Below, piece after piece: positions 8,145-15,666 of a DNA stretch of 64,000 nt. The notes beneath the pieces were generated by a model. That model had not been told where the DNA came from. It was given only the letters and a program-made list of their open reading frames with translations, and did no database searches. The translations under genes and the position numbers were made by a program. The stretch is from positions 1,116,001-1,180,000 of the forward strand of contig CBDCVB010000001.1 of the NCBI GenBank assembly GCA_965222895.1, in the 5' to 3' direction. Every line of letters starts with the position of its first letter. Position 1 is the first letter of the stretch. The DNA comes from Bin87 sp965222895 (lineage in GTDB: Bacteria; Chloroflexota; Dehalococcoidia; Lucifugimonadales; UBA3495).

Positions 8145-9088
8145 GATGCATTGACTGGCGCGGCACCCACCCCGATGGTCTGCTCCAGCCAGGCGGTTTC
8201 CTGCTTCGGGTAGTCGTGGGCGTTGCCGTGGCCCGAGTTGGGGAACAGCCACAACTCGCGCTCGCCGCCCAGCAAACGGTAGGCGGCAAAGCTCGTTTCC
8301 GGCGGGCACACCTCGTCCTCCAGCGCAATGCCAACGACCATCGGGCATTTGATGCGGGGCGCAAAGTTCACCGCATCGAAATACCGCAGGGTGTCCAGCA
8401 TCTGGCCGGCGCGGTCGGGGTAGGCCCGGGCGTAGCACGAAAGCTCATCGTAAGGATAGCTACGCAGCAGTTTCATCGACTCCGGGAAACAGCACAGGAA
8501 GGGATAACCCGACACACCGGCCTTGATTTCGCTACGCAACGCTGATGTAATTAGCGTCAGCCCGCCGCCCTGACTGCTGCCACAGGCGTAGATGCGTTCG
8601 GCATCCACCTCGGCACGGGACAGCAGGAAGTCCACGCCGCGCACGCAGTCGGAGATGACACCCTTGTAGCTGTAGGTGTCCCGATGCTCCACACCGAAGG
8701 TGAGCAGACCCGGGTAGCCGGGGTTGAACTCGGCGCTGCTGGGCAACTTGCCGCGCACCGCCACCGACAGCACCGCTACGCCCTTGTGACCCCAGTCCCG
8801 CCGCACCGCCGGCTCAGACTTGTAACCTGGCAGATGCAGGATGGCCGGGAAGGGGCCGTCGCCGTCCGCCGGAACGCTGTACCAGCCGAAAATATCCAGG
8901 CCGCCCAGGCTCCGGTAGCTAACCTGAAACACCTTCACGGTGTCCGTGCTGCGCAGCGGGTCAGGCTCAACCCGTGCGTCCAAAGGTAGCGCGGCCAGTT
9001 GGGCCAGTACGCCGTCCCAAAACTGGTCGAAGTCATCCGGGCAAGTGACCTCGGTGACGAAGGATTCCAGGTCCGCTTGTGTCGCCAT
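8141..9088 (-). CDS. Acetyl xylan esterase / cephalosporin-C deacetylase family hydrolase (AXE1)
   Basis: 315 aa carbohydrate-esterase-family-7-like alpha/beta hydrolase; the family deacetylates small or oligomeric acetylated substrates. Complete triad: nucleophile elbow ACGSSQGGGL, Asp in GIALEDEVCPPET, His in FPNSGHGNAH. SLGGLDIFGWYSVPADGDGPFPAILHLPGYKS is a typical AXE1 N-terminal core. No signal peptide, so cytoplasmic. Overlaps the degenerate paralogue downstream by 4 bases, implying one transcript. Confidence 0.88.
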   Translation of the reverse strand: MATQADLESFVTEVTCPDDFDQFWDGVLAQLAALPLDARVEPDPLRSTDTVKVFQVSYRSLGGLDIFGWYSVPADGDGPFPAILHLPGYKSEPAVRRDWGHKGVAVLSVAVRGKLPSSAEFNPGYPGLLTFGVEHRDTYSYKGVISDCVRGVDFLLSRAEVDAERIYACGSSQGGGLTLITSALRSEIKAGVSGYPFLCCFPESMKLLRSYPYDELSCYARAYPDRAGQMLDTLRYFDAVNFAPRIKCPMVVGIALEDEVCPPETSFAAYRLLGGERELWLFPNSGHGNAHDYPKQETAWLEQTIGVGAAPVNAS

Positions 9089-9251
9089 CGGGCTGCTCCT
9101 TGGGTGGGTTGTTGCGATTACGGCGCATTATACATGGCGGATGCGGCTTGATGGCGGGGAATCATCAGAGGCGGGGTATTGCCGGGTTATGACAATCTCC
9201 AGAATGTCGGGAGAGGGGATGCTTGGGGCGGCGGGACCGCACCTCTGCCGG

Positions 9252-9260
9252 TGCTATAAT
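9252..9260 (+). promoter_or_regulatory. Extended -10 promoter element
   Basis: TGCTATAAT, a perfect extended -10, 55 bases before the ATG at 9315; no convincing -35. The same TGnTATAAT form precedes cmk (39043). Confidence 0.5.
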
Positions 9261-9314
9261 CCACACACCTGCGGCCGGACTATACGCATTGGCCGCCCAG
9301 AGGAGATATTTAGC

Positions 9315-10217
9315 ATGAAAGCAGGGTTTATCGGCGTAGGAAATATGGGCAATCCTATGGCGGCTAACATGATTAAGGCCGGCCATCAATTGACGGTGCA
9401 TGACCTGCGCCGGGAATCGGCCACCAACCTGCTGGAGTTGGGGGCGTCGTGGTCGGACACGCCGGGCGGGTGCGTTGCCGGCAACGACGCCGTGTTTACC
9501 TCCCTGCCGGTGCCGCGCGATGTCGAAGCGGTGGTGATGGGTGAAAACGGCATCATGACAGACGCCAAGGCCGGCGATATTTACGTTGACCTGTCCACCA
9601 ACTCCCCCACCGTAATCCGACGTCTGCATGACGAGTGCGCGGCCCGGGGCGTTACGGTGCTGGACGCTCCGGTCAGCGGCGGGGTGTACGGTGCGGCGGC
9701 TGGCACGCTGGCGGTGATGGCCGGCGGCGACCGGGCAACCTTCGAGAAGGTCAAGCCGCTGCTCGATGCCATCGGCGCTCACGTCGTCTACTGCGGGGAC
9801 ATCGGCGCCGGGATGGTTACCAAAATCTGCAACAACCTGTTGTCCATGGGCATCGGTGTGCTGATGGCCGAGGCGCTGACGCTGGGTGTCAAAGCCGGCG
9901 TGGACCTTGAAACGCTGGCCGATGCGATTGCCAACAGCAGCGGCGGCAACCGACGGCTCACCGAGAAGTTCCCGCGCTACCTGTTCTCCGGCAACTTCGA
10001 GCCGGGTTTCGCCACGGCGCTGGCCGCCAAGGACGTGCGCCTTGCCACCGACCTGGGCCGCGAGTATGGCATCCCGATGGAGCTGTCCAACCTGGTTGAC
10101 CAACGCCACGTCGAGGCAATGTTCCGTGGCTGGGGCCCGGAAGACTCCGACGCGGTGGCCCGGTTGCAGGAAGAGAAATCGGGCGTGCAGCTGCGTTTCC
10201 AGGGCATGAGCGGCTGA
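9315..10217 (+). CDS. NAD(P)-dependent beta-hydroxyacid dehydrogenase (3-hydroxyisobutyrate dehydrogenase-like)
   Basis: 300 aa, HIBADH/tartronate-semialdehyde-reductase superfamily. Rossmann motif GFIGVGNMGNPMA at the N-terminus, substrate loop DAPVSGGVYGAAAGTLAVMAGG (about 120-140), catalytic Lys in TKICNNLLSMG, and the AKDVRLATDLG helix near the C-terminus. The ATG at 9315 has GAGGAG 11 bases upstream; the longer open frame upstream is not coding. Substrate (hydroxyisobutyrate, tartronate semialdehyde or another beta-hydroxyacid) cannot be told from sequence. Monocistronic, followed by a dispersed repeat. Confidence 0.9.
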   Translation: MKAGFIGVGNMGNPMAANMIKAGHQLTVHDLRRESATNLLELGASWSDTPGGCVAGNDAVFTSLPVPRDVEAVVMGENGIMTDAKAGDIYVDLSTNSPTVIRRLHDECAARGVTVLDAPVSGGVYGAAAGTLAVMAGGDRATFEKVKPLLDAIGAHVVYCGDIGAGMVTKICNNLLSMGIGVLMAEALTLGVKAGVDLETLADAIANSSGGNRRLTEKFPRYLFSGNFEPGFATALAAKDVRLATDLGREYGIPMELSNLVDQRHVEAMFRGWGPEDSDAVARLQEEKSGVQLRFQGMSG

Positions 10218-10257
10218 ATTCCACCTCACGGTCAGCATTCAGGCTTATTGTCATTGC

Positions 10258-10384
10258 CTCGGGCGCATTGTCATTGCGAGGAGCAAGGCGACGTGGCAAT
10301 CTCGACGGCGAAATAGCAGGCATGATACAGCATATCTCCTGCTGAATTTCGACTGCTACGCCGTGACCGCAATGACAGCGCCCG
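10258..10384. repeat. Dispersed 'TGTCATTGCGAG' repeat, family A variant
   Basis: Begins ATTGTCATTGCGAGGAGCAA, contains GACGTGGCAATCTCGAC, and ends GACCGCAATGACAGCGCCC. Inverted termini like other family A copies, but the middle (AGCAGGCATGATACAGCAT) is unrelated. It fills most of the 215-base gap before the next gene. Confidence 0.55.
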
Positions 10385-10432
10385 GGTTGCCGGCCTGATG
10401 TTGGGAACGCGAACGGTTTTGTAGAGCGCATC

Positions 10433-10771
10433 ATGTTCCGCCAGTCGAATCCCTCCGGAAAGAAACCCACCTATGCCACCAGGTACGTGTACGCCGATAC
10501 AGCGGTATCCACCCACGGCGGTAGTGCCGGCGGCGTCCGCATCACCAGCGAAGAACGCACCCGGTTGGGACAGATGGCAGACCACTTGGAGCGTTGCTGC
10601 AACGACCTGTACGATGCCGGCTATGACATCATATCCATCACGCCCATCGTCAGTGGTCGCACTTCCTATATGGATACCAACAGCCAGCGGGAATTCCCCG
10701 GACACGGCTATAGTGTGACCGACGGTCTGATCGTTACCGGGCGCCTCCGTGAACAGGAACCAGAATCATGA
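10433..10771 (+). CDS. Hypothetical protein paired with a PaREP1-like gene
   Basis: 112 aa, soluble, no family recognised. Central helix-rich segment TSEERTRLGQMADHLERCCNDLYDAGYDIISITPI, a single CC pair, and a C-terminal beta-rich part (YSVTDGLIVTGRLREQ). Its stop overlaps the next ATG (ATGA), so the two are almost certainly translated together. No clear ribosome-binding site, so the start is uncertain. Confidence 0.5.
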   Translation: MFRQSNPSGKKPTYATRYVYADTAVSTHGGSAGGVRITSEERTRLGQMADHLERCCNDLYDAGYDIISITPIVSGRTSYMDTNSQREFPGHGYSVTDGLIVTGRLREQEPES

Positions 10772-11199
10772 GCCAGCAATCCCCCATAGAACCCTTTGAA
10801 ATAGAACCCTTTGAACAAGATGGCGGAGCGGTGGCTGACTACAGGCGACAGGCCCGCGAATTCCTGGTCAAAAGCCGCCAGTACCTGGCTGAGGACGACC
10901 TGCACCAAGCCTCTGAAAAGGGCTGGGGCGTCGCTGCCTGGATGGCCAAAGCCGTGGCCGAGGCCCAGGGCTGGAAATACACCCGCCACGACGAATTTGT
11001 TGACGTGATGTATCGAGCCCAGCAACTATCCGGCGATGCGCGGGTGTCTCGCTTTAGAGCGCGTGCCAACGAATTGCACGGGTTCTTTTACACGCGCAAA
11101 CGATTTCTGTTTGCCCAGGCCATTGACGAAGGATTGAACGAAATGGCAACCCTGCTGGACATCCTGGAACCGCTCACACAATCCACTGACGCCGCATAA
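10768..11199 (+). CDS. PaREP1/HEPN-like helical protein
   Basis: 143 aa. The segment YLAEDDLHQASEKGWGVAAWMAKAVAEAQGW followed by a HDEF motif has the pattern of PaREP1-type HEPN-like proteins (A-x-E-x-L then DxxQASEKxWGAAAxAxKAxA, then GW-x-H). HEPN domains are often RNase toxins or nucleotide-binding partners, but the R-x4-6-H RNase motif is not obvious here. The N-terminus has a duplicated EIEPFE/IEPFE unit. Two further relatives are at 30094 and 30462. Confidence 0.6.
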   Translation: MSQQSPIEPFEIEPFEQDGGAVADYRRQAREFLVKSRQYLAEDDLHQASEKGWGVAAWMAKAVAEAQGWKYTRHDEFVDVMYRAQQLSGDARVSRFRARANELHGFFYTRKRFLFAQAIDEGLNEMATLLDILEPLTQSTDAA

Positions 11200-11207
11200 C
11201 CGCCAGG

Positions 11208-11237
11208 TTCGATAATCCCCGCCGTCGGGTGTACAAT
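11208..11237 (+). promoter_or_regulatory. Candidate promoter of the putative selenoprotein operon
   Basis: -35-like TTCGAT (11208-11213), 18-base spacer, -10 TACAAT (11232-11237). It lies 41 bases before the ATG at 11278. Confidence 0.35.
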
Positions 11238-11277
11238 CCCCCCAATTAAGGCCCACGCCCCAGAAAGTGAGGACAGC

Positions 11278-12306
11278 ATGACCAGCAGCGCTGAGCGCCA
11301 CATTGAAACTGCGGACACCATCGAGGCCATCGAAGAATGTTATCGACTGGGTTGGACGGACGGGTTGCCGGTGGTGCCGCCCGCTGACTACAAGGTTCGC
11401 GAGATGCTGTCGTTCGCCGGGTTCACGGGCGAGGAAGAACTGCTCAACCTGGATATGCGCAGTCGGGTTATCACGTCGGAAAACGCTGCCGCCAACGCGG
11501 TGATGGCCGGGTGTCAGGCCGAGTATTTCCCGGTGCTGGTAACGGCGCTGCGAACGTTGGAGGAGGAGCGCAACTTCGTCAACATGGCGGCGTCTTCCAC
11601 CAGTTCGCCCAGCATCCTGATGGTGCTGAACGGCCCCATCCGGGATGCGCTGGGCATCAATAGCCGCGACGGATTGTTCGGGCCCGGCTTCCGAGCCAAC
11701 GCCAGCATCGGGCGGGCGGTGCGGCTGTGCTTTATGAACGGTTTCGACGCCTGGCCCGGCCAGCTGGACCGCGGCACGCTGGGCACGCCGGCCAAGTACA
11801 CCTTCTGCATCGCTGAAAACGAAGAGGATTCGCCCTGGGAACCGCTGCACGTCAGCCGTGGTTTCGCCGCATCGGACAGCGTGGTTACGGTGGCAGTGGC
11901 GTACAATCCGGTCAGCGTTCCCAACAGCTACGGCCACACCGGGCGGTCGATACTGCTGGGGATTTGCGACGCGCTGCAATCCACCGCCCTGGCGCATCGC
12001 TACCCGGCCCAGTGGGTCATCGTCATCGGGCCGGAGCACGCCCTGACGCTGCAGGGAGACGGGTGGAGCCGGCGGGACATCCAGGAGTTTCTGATTGAAA
12101 ACAGCGGGCGTTCGCGGGCCGACCTCGTCCGCCTGGGCTCGAAACAGGGCCCGGAAAGGCCGGGCGACGAAGAGCTGATTATGCGCTGTGCCAACGACCC
12201 CAACGACATCCTCATCATGCACGGCGGAGGCACTGGCGGCCGCTACAGCGCAATCATCGACACCACGGGCTACCGCATCCGCACCCGTAAAATCGGCGGC
12301 GACTAG
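11278..12306 (+). CDS. UGSC-associated conserved protein ('WTDGLPVVPP' family)
   Basis: 342 aa, cytoplasmic, no membrane segment. Starts with a helix and the motif CYRLGWTDGLPVVPPADYKVREML, then VMAGCQAEYFPVLVTAL (one conserved-looking Cys), VLNGPIRDALGINS, and LGTPAKYTFCIAENEEDSPWEPLH. From memory, proteins with this N-terminal motif sit beside UGSC-motif (seleno)proteins in other bacteria; that recollection is unchecked. Here such a gene lies 900 bases downstream on the same strand. GAGG ribosome-binding site before the ATG. Biochemical role unknown. Confidence 0.65.
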   Translation: MTSSAERHIETADTIEAIEECYRLGWTDGLPVVPPADYKVREMLSFAGFTGEEELLNLDMRSRVITSENAAANAVMAGCQAEYFPVLVTALRTLEEERNFVNMAASSTSSPSILMVLNGPIRDALGINSRDGLFGPGFRANASIGRAVRLCFMNGFDAWPGQLDRGTLGTPAKYTFCIAENEEDSPWEPLHVSRGFAASDSVVTVAVAYNPVSVPNSYGHTGRSILLGICDALQSTALAHRYPAQWVIVIGPEHALTLQGDGWSRRDIQEFLIENSGRSRADLVRLGSKQGPERPGDEELIMRCANDPNDILIMHGGGTGGRYSAIIDTTGYRIRTRKIGGD

Positions 12307-12308
12307 CC

Positions 12309-13127
12309 ATGACTTCATCAGCCCTGCCCGTCAACCCCTTCCCGGGGATGAACCCCTACTTGGAGACCGCGAACCTTTGGCCGGGAATCCACAACCAAAT
12401 AATTGTAGGGTTGGCCAATGTCCTCGGCCCTGGATTGCGACCGGATTACCTTGTCCGGATTCAGCAGCGGGTGTACATAGAAAAGGAACCGGATACCGGT
12501 GGACAGCGGCCATCTCGGATACCTGATTTGACGATAACCGACGAGGGAGGCACAGTATCGCCGTCGGCGACGGCGGTGGCAGTCCGGCAAAACAACGACG
12601 CCATTGCCGTACAGTTGCCAGCAACTGAGCTCGAGAGGGAGCGCTACCTGCACGTCCTCCAGGTTGACACCCGTGAAGTTGTCGCCGTTATTGAGCTCCT
12701 GTCCCCAACCAACAAATACGGCAAGGGGCGCCAGGAATATCTGGCCAAGCGCGCCGAAGTGCAGTACAGTTTCTCCCACTTGGTGGAAATTGACCTGTTA
12801 CGCGCCGGCCGGCCGATGCCGGTCGTTGGAGATGTCCCCGGAAGCGACTACCGTATCCTGGTCCATAACGCCCATCTGGCCCCCGATGCCGAGCTGTATG
12901 TCTTTAATATGCGCTCCCGTATCCCCCAGTTTGTCCTCCCTCTGGCCAAAGGCGCGGAGGGCGTCGCCATCAACCTGAAACCCATCGTGGACGATGTATA
13001 TGCCATCGGGTCTTACGACCGTGACATCGACTACCAGCAAGACCCGGAGCCACCCCGGTCCTGCGCCGACCAGAAATGGCTCGACCGATTCCTGCGCCAA
13101 CAGGGGTTACGCAATGCGGCCAATTGA
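12309..13127 (+). CDS. DUF4058 family protein
   Basis: 272 aa. Typical DUF4058 opening FPGMNPYLETANLWPGIHNQ, followed by VRIQQRVYIEKE and IELLSPTNKYGKGRQEYLAKRAEVQYSFSHLVEIDLLRAGRPM. The E-(L)-LSP-x-NK core resembles a PD-(D/E)XK-like arrangement, as in Uma2 proteins, but activity is undemonstrated. It starts two bases after the preceding stop, so it has been inserted into, or joined, the operon leading to the UGSC gene. Confidence 0.85.
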   Translation: MTSSALPVNPFPGMNPYLETANLWPGIHNQIIVGLANVLGPGLRPDYLVRIQQRVYIEKEPDTGGQRPSRIPDLTITDEGGTVSPSATAVAVRQNNDAIAVQLPATELERERYLHVLQVDTREVVAVIELLSPTNKYGKGRQEYLAKRAEVQYSFSHLVEIDLLRAGRPMPVVGDVPGSDYRILVHNAHLAPDAELYVFNMRSRIPQFVLPLAKGAEGVAINLKPIVDDVYAIGSYDRDIDYQQDPEPPRSCADQKWLDRFLRQQGLRNAAN

Positions 13128-13147
13128 CGGTACAATCCGGCTACAAT

Positions 13148-13179
13148 ACCCAGGATGAACAGAACCCAGGATGAACAGA
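13148..13179 (+). repeat. Perfect tandem 16-bp repeat in the leader of the UGSC gene
   Basis: ACCCAGGATGAACAGA occurs twice head to tail. It resembles a broader 'GGATGnACAGGAT' repeat also seen at 49251, 51405 and 53927. It sits 27 bases before the start codon, just upstream of the GGAGG site. Confidence 0.7.
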
Positions 13180-13205
13180 TTGGACAAAGCCAACGGAGGT
13201 TAGTT

Positions 13206-13781
13206 ATGACTACCGCTGATTCTTCACCACGCATACGCCTGGTGAACCCCAAGGGCACCGAGTTGCCTACCACCGCGTTTCGGATGAACGACCGCTCCGG
13301 CGGCCTCTCCGGCAAGCGTCTTGGCCTGATGGAGAATTCCAAGGCTAATTCTGACAAGTTGCTGCATGAGTTGGGCAACATTCTCAACGAACGGCACGGT
13401 TTCTCCGAGGTGCGTTACTACGCAAAGCACCACGCCAGCCTGCCCGCCAAGCAGGATGTGATCGACTCCGTTCTTGGTGAGGTGGACTATCTCATCACTG
13501 GGGTTGGAGATTGAGGGAGTTGCAGTTCGTGCAGTGTGCATGACGGCATCGACATGGAGAAGCGCGGCGTTCCCACCGCGGCCATCATCACCCACGTGTT
13601 CCTCAACACGGCGCAGGCCATGACCCGAATGATGGGTGTGCCGGATTACCGGTACGTGGTAGCGCAGCATCCGTTGTCCAGCCTCACTGATGAAGAGGTG
13701 AAGCAGCGGGCGGCCGAGCTGGCCGACGAGGTCGAGTCCATCCTGACCGGGCAGGAAGCGCCGGTCGCCGCTGACGACTAA
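13206..13781 (+). CDS. UGSC-motif selenoprotein (in-frame TGA at 13512 read as selenocysteine)
   Basis: A frame open from ATG 13206 meets TGA at 13512-13514 and continues open to TAA at 13781: 191 residues with Sec103. Across the TGA it reads YLITGVGD-U-GSCSSCSVHDGIDMEKRGVPTAAIITHVF, i.e. U-G-S-C, the hallmark of the UGSC family known from marine bacterial selenoproteomes. The second half (13536-13781) alone has no plausible start and is obviously the same protein. ATG has GGAGG 8 bases upstream. A 7-bp hairpin follows the TGA. Expected role: thiol/selenol redox; substrate unknown. Automated annotation will split it into two ORFs. Confidence 0.9.
13527..13543 (+). promoter_or_regulatory. Candidate bacterial SECIS hairpin of the UGSC gene
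   Basis: TCGTGCA-GTG-TGCATGA: 7 pairs (one G-U) closing a 3-nt loop GUG. The loop starts 20 nt after the TGA, within the 16-37 nt range described for bSECIS elements, and begins with the required G. Confidence 0.65.
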
Positions 13782-13790
13782 CCGCGTTAC

Positions 13791-14183
13791 ATGACCGCAG
13801 CGCAGCCTTCGCCGGCTCGCCTTCCGTTACATCCGGACATCCGTCCCGGGCTAGCCGGCGAAGCGCGCCTTACGGTGGGCGCCGAGCATTTGGCTCCGCA
13901 CACGCCCAAGTTCAGCACGCCGGCCATGGTCATGCTCATGGAGCAGGCCTCATACGCGGCGGTCTACCCGTTGCTGCACCCAGAGCAAACGGTGGTCGGC
14001 TACGAAGTCAACGTCAAGCACCTGGCGCCGGACGACGCCGGCAGCCACGTGGTGGGCCGTTCGACACTAACCGACGTTGACGGCAACAAACTGCGGTTCG
14101 AGGTGGTAGCCCGACTCGGTGACGTGGTGTTCACTGCCGAGCACAAGATGGCCGTAGTGCGCCAGACGCTGCCCACCGCCTGA
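13791..14183 (+). CDS. FlK-like hotdog thioesterase
   Basis: 130 aa hotdog-fold protein of the fluoroacetyl-CoA thioesterase-like family. Core FSTPAMVMLMEQASYAAVYPLL and TVVGYEVNVKHLAPDDAGSHV, then DVDGNKLRFEVVARLGDVVFTAEHKMAVV. The Thr (STP), Glu (MEQA) and His (VKHLAP) positions match the FlK catalytic triad. Lies 9 bases after the UGSC gene and 37 before the AhpD-like gene. Plausible role: hydrolysis of a small acyl-CoA; substrate unknown. Confidence 0.82.
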   Translation: MTAAQPSPARLPLHPDIRPGLAGEARLTVGAEHLAPHTPKFSTPAMVMLMEQASYAAVYPLLHPEQTVVGYEVNVKHLAPDDAGSHVVGRSTLTDVDGNKLRFEVVARLGDVVFTAEHKMAVVRQTLPTA

Positions 14184-14220
14184 CCGCATCGCCGCCTCGA
14201 ACGCCCCAGGGAGGGAGCAA

Positions 14221-14796
14221 ATGTCCTGGATCCGAGAAACTGATGCCCCCGTGCCGGCCGTCATCAAGTGTATGTCCATTAACCCGAACCTGATGGCAGC
14301 GGTGCAGAACCTGGGCGCCAATGCCACATTTGGTTCGTCTGCGCTGACTCGTACCCAGGAAGAAGCCATCGCCACGGTGGTGTCGTTGACCAACCGTTGC
14401 CGGTATTGAGCCGTCGCTCACGGAGGGTTCCTCCGTCAGCATTCGGACGACCCGGAATACGCCTCGCACATCATCCACGACTACCAGCAGGCCGACCTGG
14501 ATCCGCACACCTGCGCCATCCTGGACTTCGCCGTCAAACTCATGCTAACGCCGGCGTTGATGGAACAGTCTGATATTGGGACGCTGCGAGACAACGGCCT
14601 CACTGACGAACAGGTGCTGTCCACCATTGCCATCACCGGTTATTTCAACTTTATGAACCGTCTCGCCGACAGCCTGGGCGTCGAAATTCCGGAAGGCCGC
14701 CAGGAAATCATGGCGGATTGGCTCTCGCCTAGCGCGAAACAGGCCCGGCCCTGGCTGCTGGATGTGGCCGAAACAGCCGTGCCGTCAGCCGACTGA
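14221..14796 (+). CDS. AhpD-like peroxidase-related selenoprotein (CxxU; in-frame TGA at 14407)
   Basis: ATG 14221 to TGA 14796 with an internal TGA at 14407-14409: 191 residues, Sec63. Around it the protein reads TVVSLTNRCRY-U-AVAHGGFLRQH, exactly the AhpD/carboxymuconolactone decarboxylase motif NxCxYCxxxH with the second Cys replaced by Sec. Downstream, DFAVKLMLTP, LRDNGLTDEQVLSTIAITGYFNFMNRLADSLGVE is typical of the peroxidase-related family. GGGAGG precedes the ATG. A 7-bp hairpin follows the TGA. Expected function: thiol peroxidase or disulfide reductase. Would be mis-annotated as two fragments. Confidence 0.92.
14420..14436 (+). promoter_or_regulatory. Candidate bacterial SECIS hairpin of the AhpD-like gene
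   Basis: ACGGAGG-GTT-CCTCCGT: 7 perfect Watson-Crick pairs with a GUU loop starting 18 nt after the TGA, closely matching the loop position in the E. coli fdhF SECIS. Confidence 0.75.
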
Positions 14797-14827
14797 TACC
14801 CAAACGTCAAACCACGCGGAGGTTATT

Positions 14828-15658
14828 ATGACCCTGATGCCCACCGGACGGCTGCGTCTGGAAGGAAGAGTTGCCATCATCACCGGCGCCGGCTCCAGCG
14901 GGCCTGGACTCGGCACCGGGAAGGCGGCATCAATTCTGTTTGCCCGCGAGGGGGCGAAGGTGCTGCTGGTTGACCGCAACCCACGGGCTGCGGAGGAAAC
15001 GCTGGCCACTATCCGGGAGGAGGGCGGCGAGGCGTCGGTATTCGGCGCTGACGTTACGCTGGCCGCCGACTGCGAGGCCATCGCGGAGGCCGTGGCAGAA
15101 CGCTACGGAGCCGTACATATTCTGTTCAACAACGTGGGCATCACCGGGCCCGGCTCCCCCACCGACGTTGAAGAAAGCGTGTGGGATAACGTGATGGACG
15201 TGAACCTCAAGAGCATGATGCTGACGACCAAGTACGCGGTACCAAAGATGATTGACGCCGGCGGCGGCAGCATCATCAATATGTCGTCCATCGCCGGCGT
15301 GCGGGCCGGCAGCGGCGCGGCCAGCGTGCCCTATTCGGCGTCCAAGGCCGGTGTAATAGGTATGTCGGAGACGATGGCGGTACACCTGGGCCGGGACAAC
15401 GTGCGGGTGAACGTCATTGCGCCCGGCCACATCTACACGCCCATGGTGGGCGGCACGATGGAGCCGATTACCCGCGAACGGCGTCGCAAAGCCGGCCCGC
15501 TGGGGGTGGAGGGCAACGCCTGGGACATTGCCTACGCGGCGCTTTTCCTGGCCAGCGACGAGTCGCGCTGGGTGTCCGGCGTCGTGCTGCCCGTGGACGC
15601 CGGTCTGCTGGCCGCCACGCCCCTCGCCATGTACTCCCGCATCCAGGAGGGCGAGTAG
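14828..15658 (+). CDS. SDR family oxidoreductase
   Basis: 276 aa classical short-chain dehydrogenase. NAD(P)-binding ITGAGSSGPGLGTG, NNVGI, catalytic Ser in NMSSIAGV and YSASK tetrad. The glycine-rich loop is expanded (GSSGPGLGTGK), which occurs in some SDRs. The Asp after beta-2 (LLVDRN) suggests NAD(H) preference. ATG at 14828 with GGAGG 8 bases upstream. It begins 31 bases after the AhpD-like selenoprotein and is probably the last gene of that operon. Substrate unknown. Confidence 0.92.
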   Translation: MTLMPTGRLRLEGRVAIITGAGSSGPGLGTGKAASILFAREGAKVLLVDRNPRAAEETLATIREEGGEASVFGADVTLAADCEAIAEAVAERYGAVHILFNNVGITGPGSPTDVEESVWDNVMDVNLKSMMLTTKYAVPKMIDAGGGSIINMSSIAGVRAGSGAASVPYSASKAGVIGMSETMAVHLGRDNVRVNVIAPGHIYTPMVGGTMEPITRERRRKAGPLGVEGNAWDIAYAALFLASDESRWVSGVVLPVDAGLLAATPLAMYSRIQEGE

Positions 15659-15666
15659 CGGGCGGT

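Noticed and set aside
8144..8438. N-terminal extension of the inactive AXE1 hydrolase
   Set aside because: Arg/Pro-rich shadow of the overlapping upstream gene; ATGA start at 8144 gives the family length.
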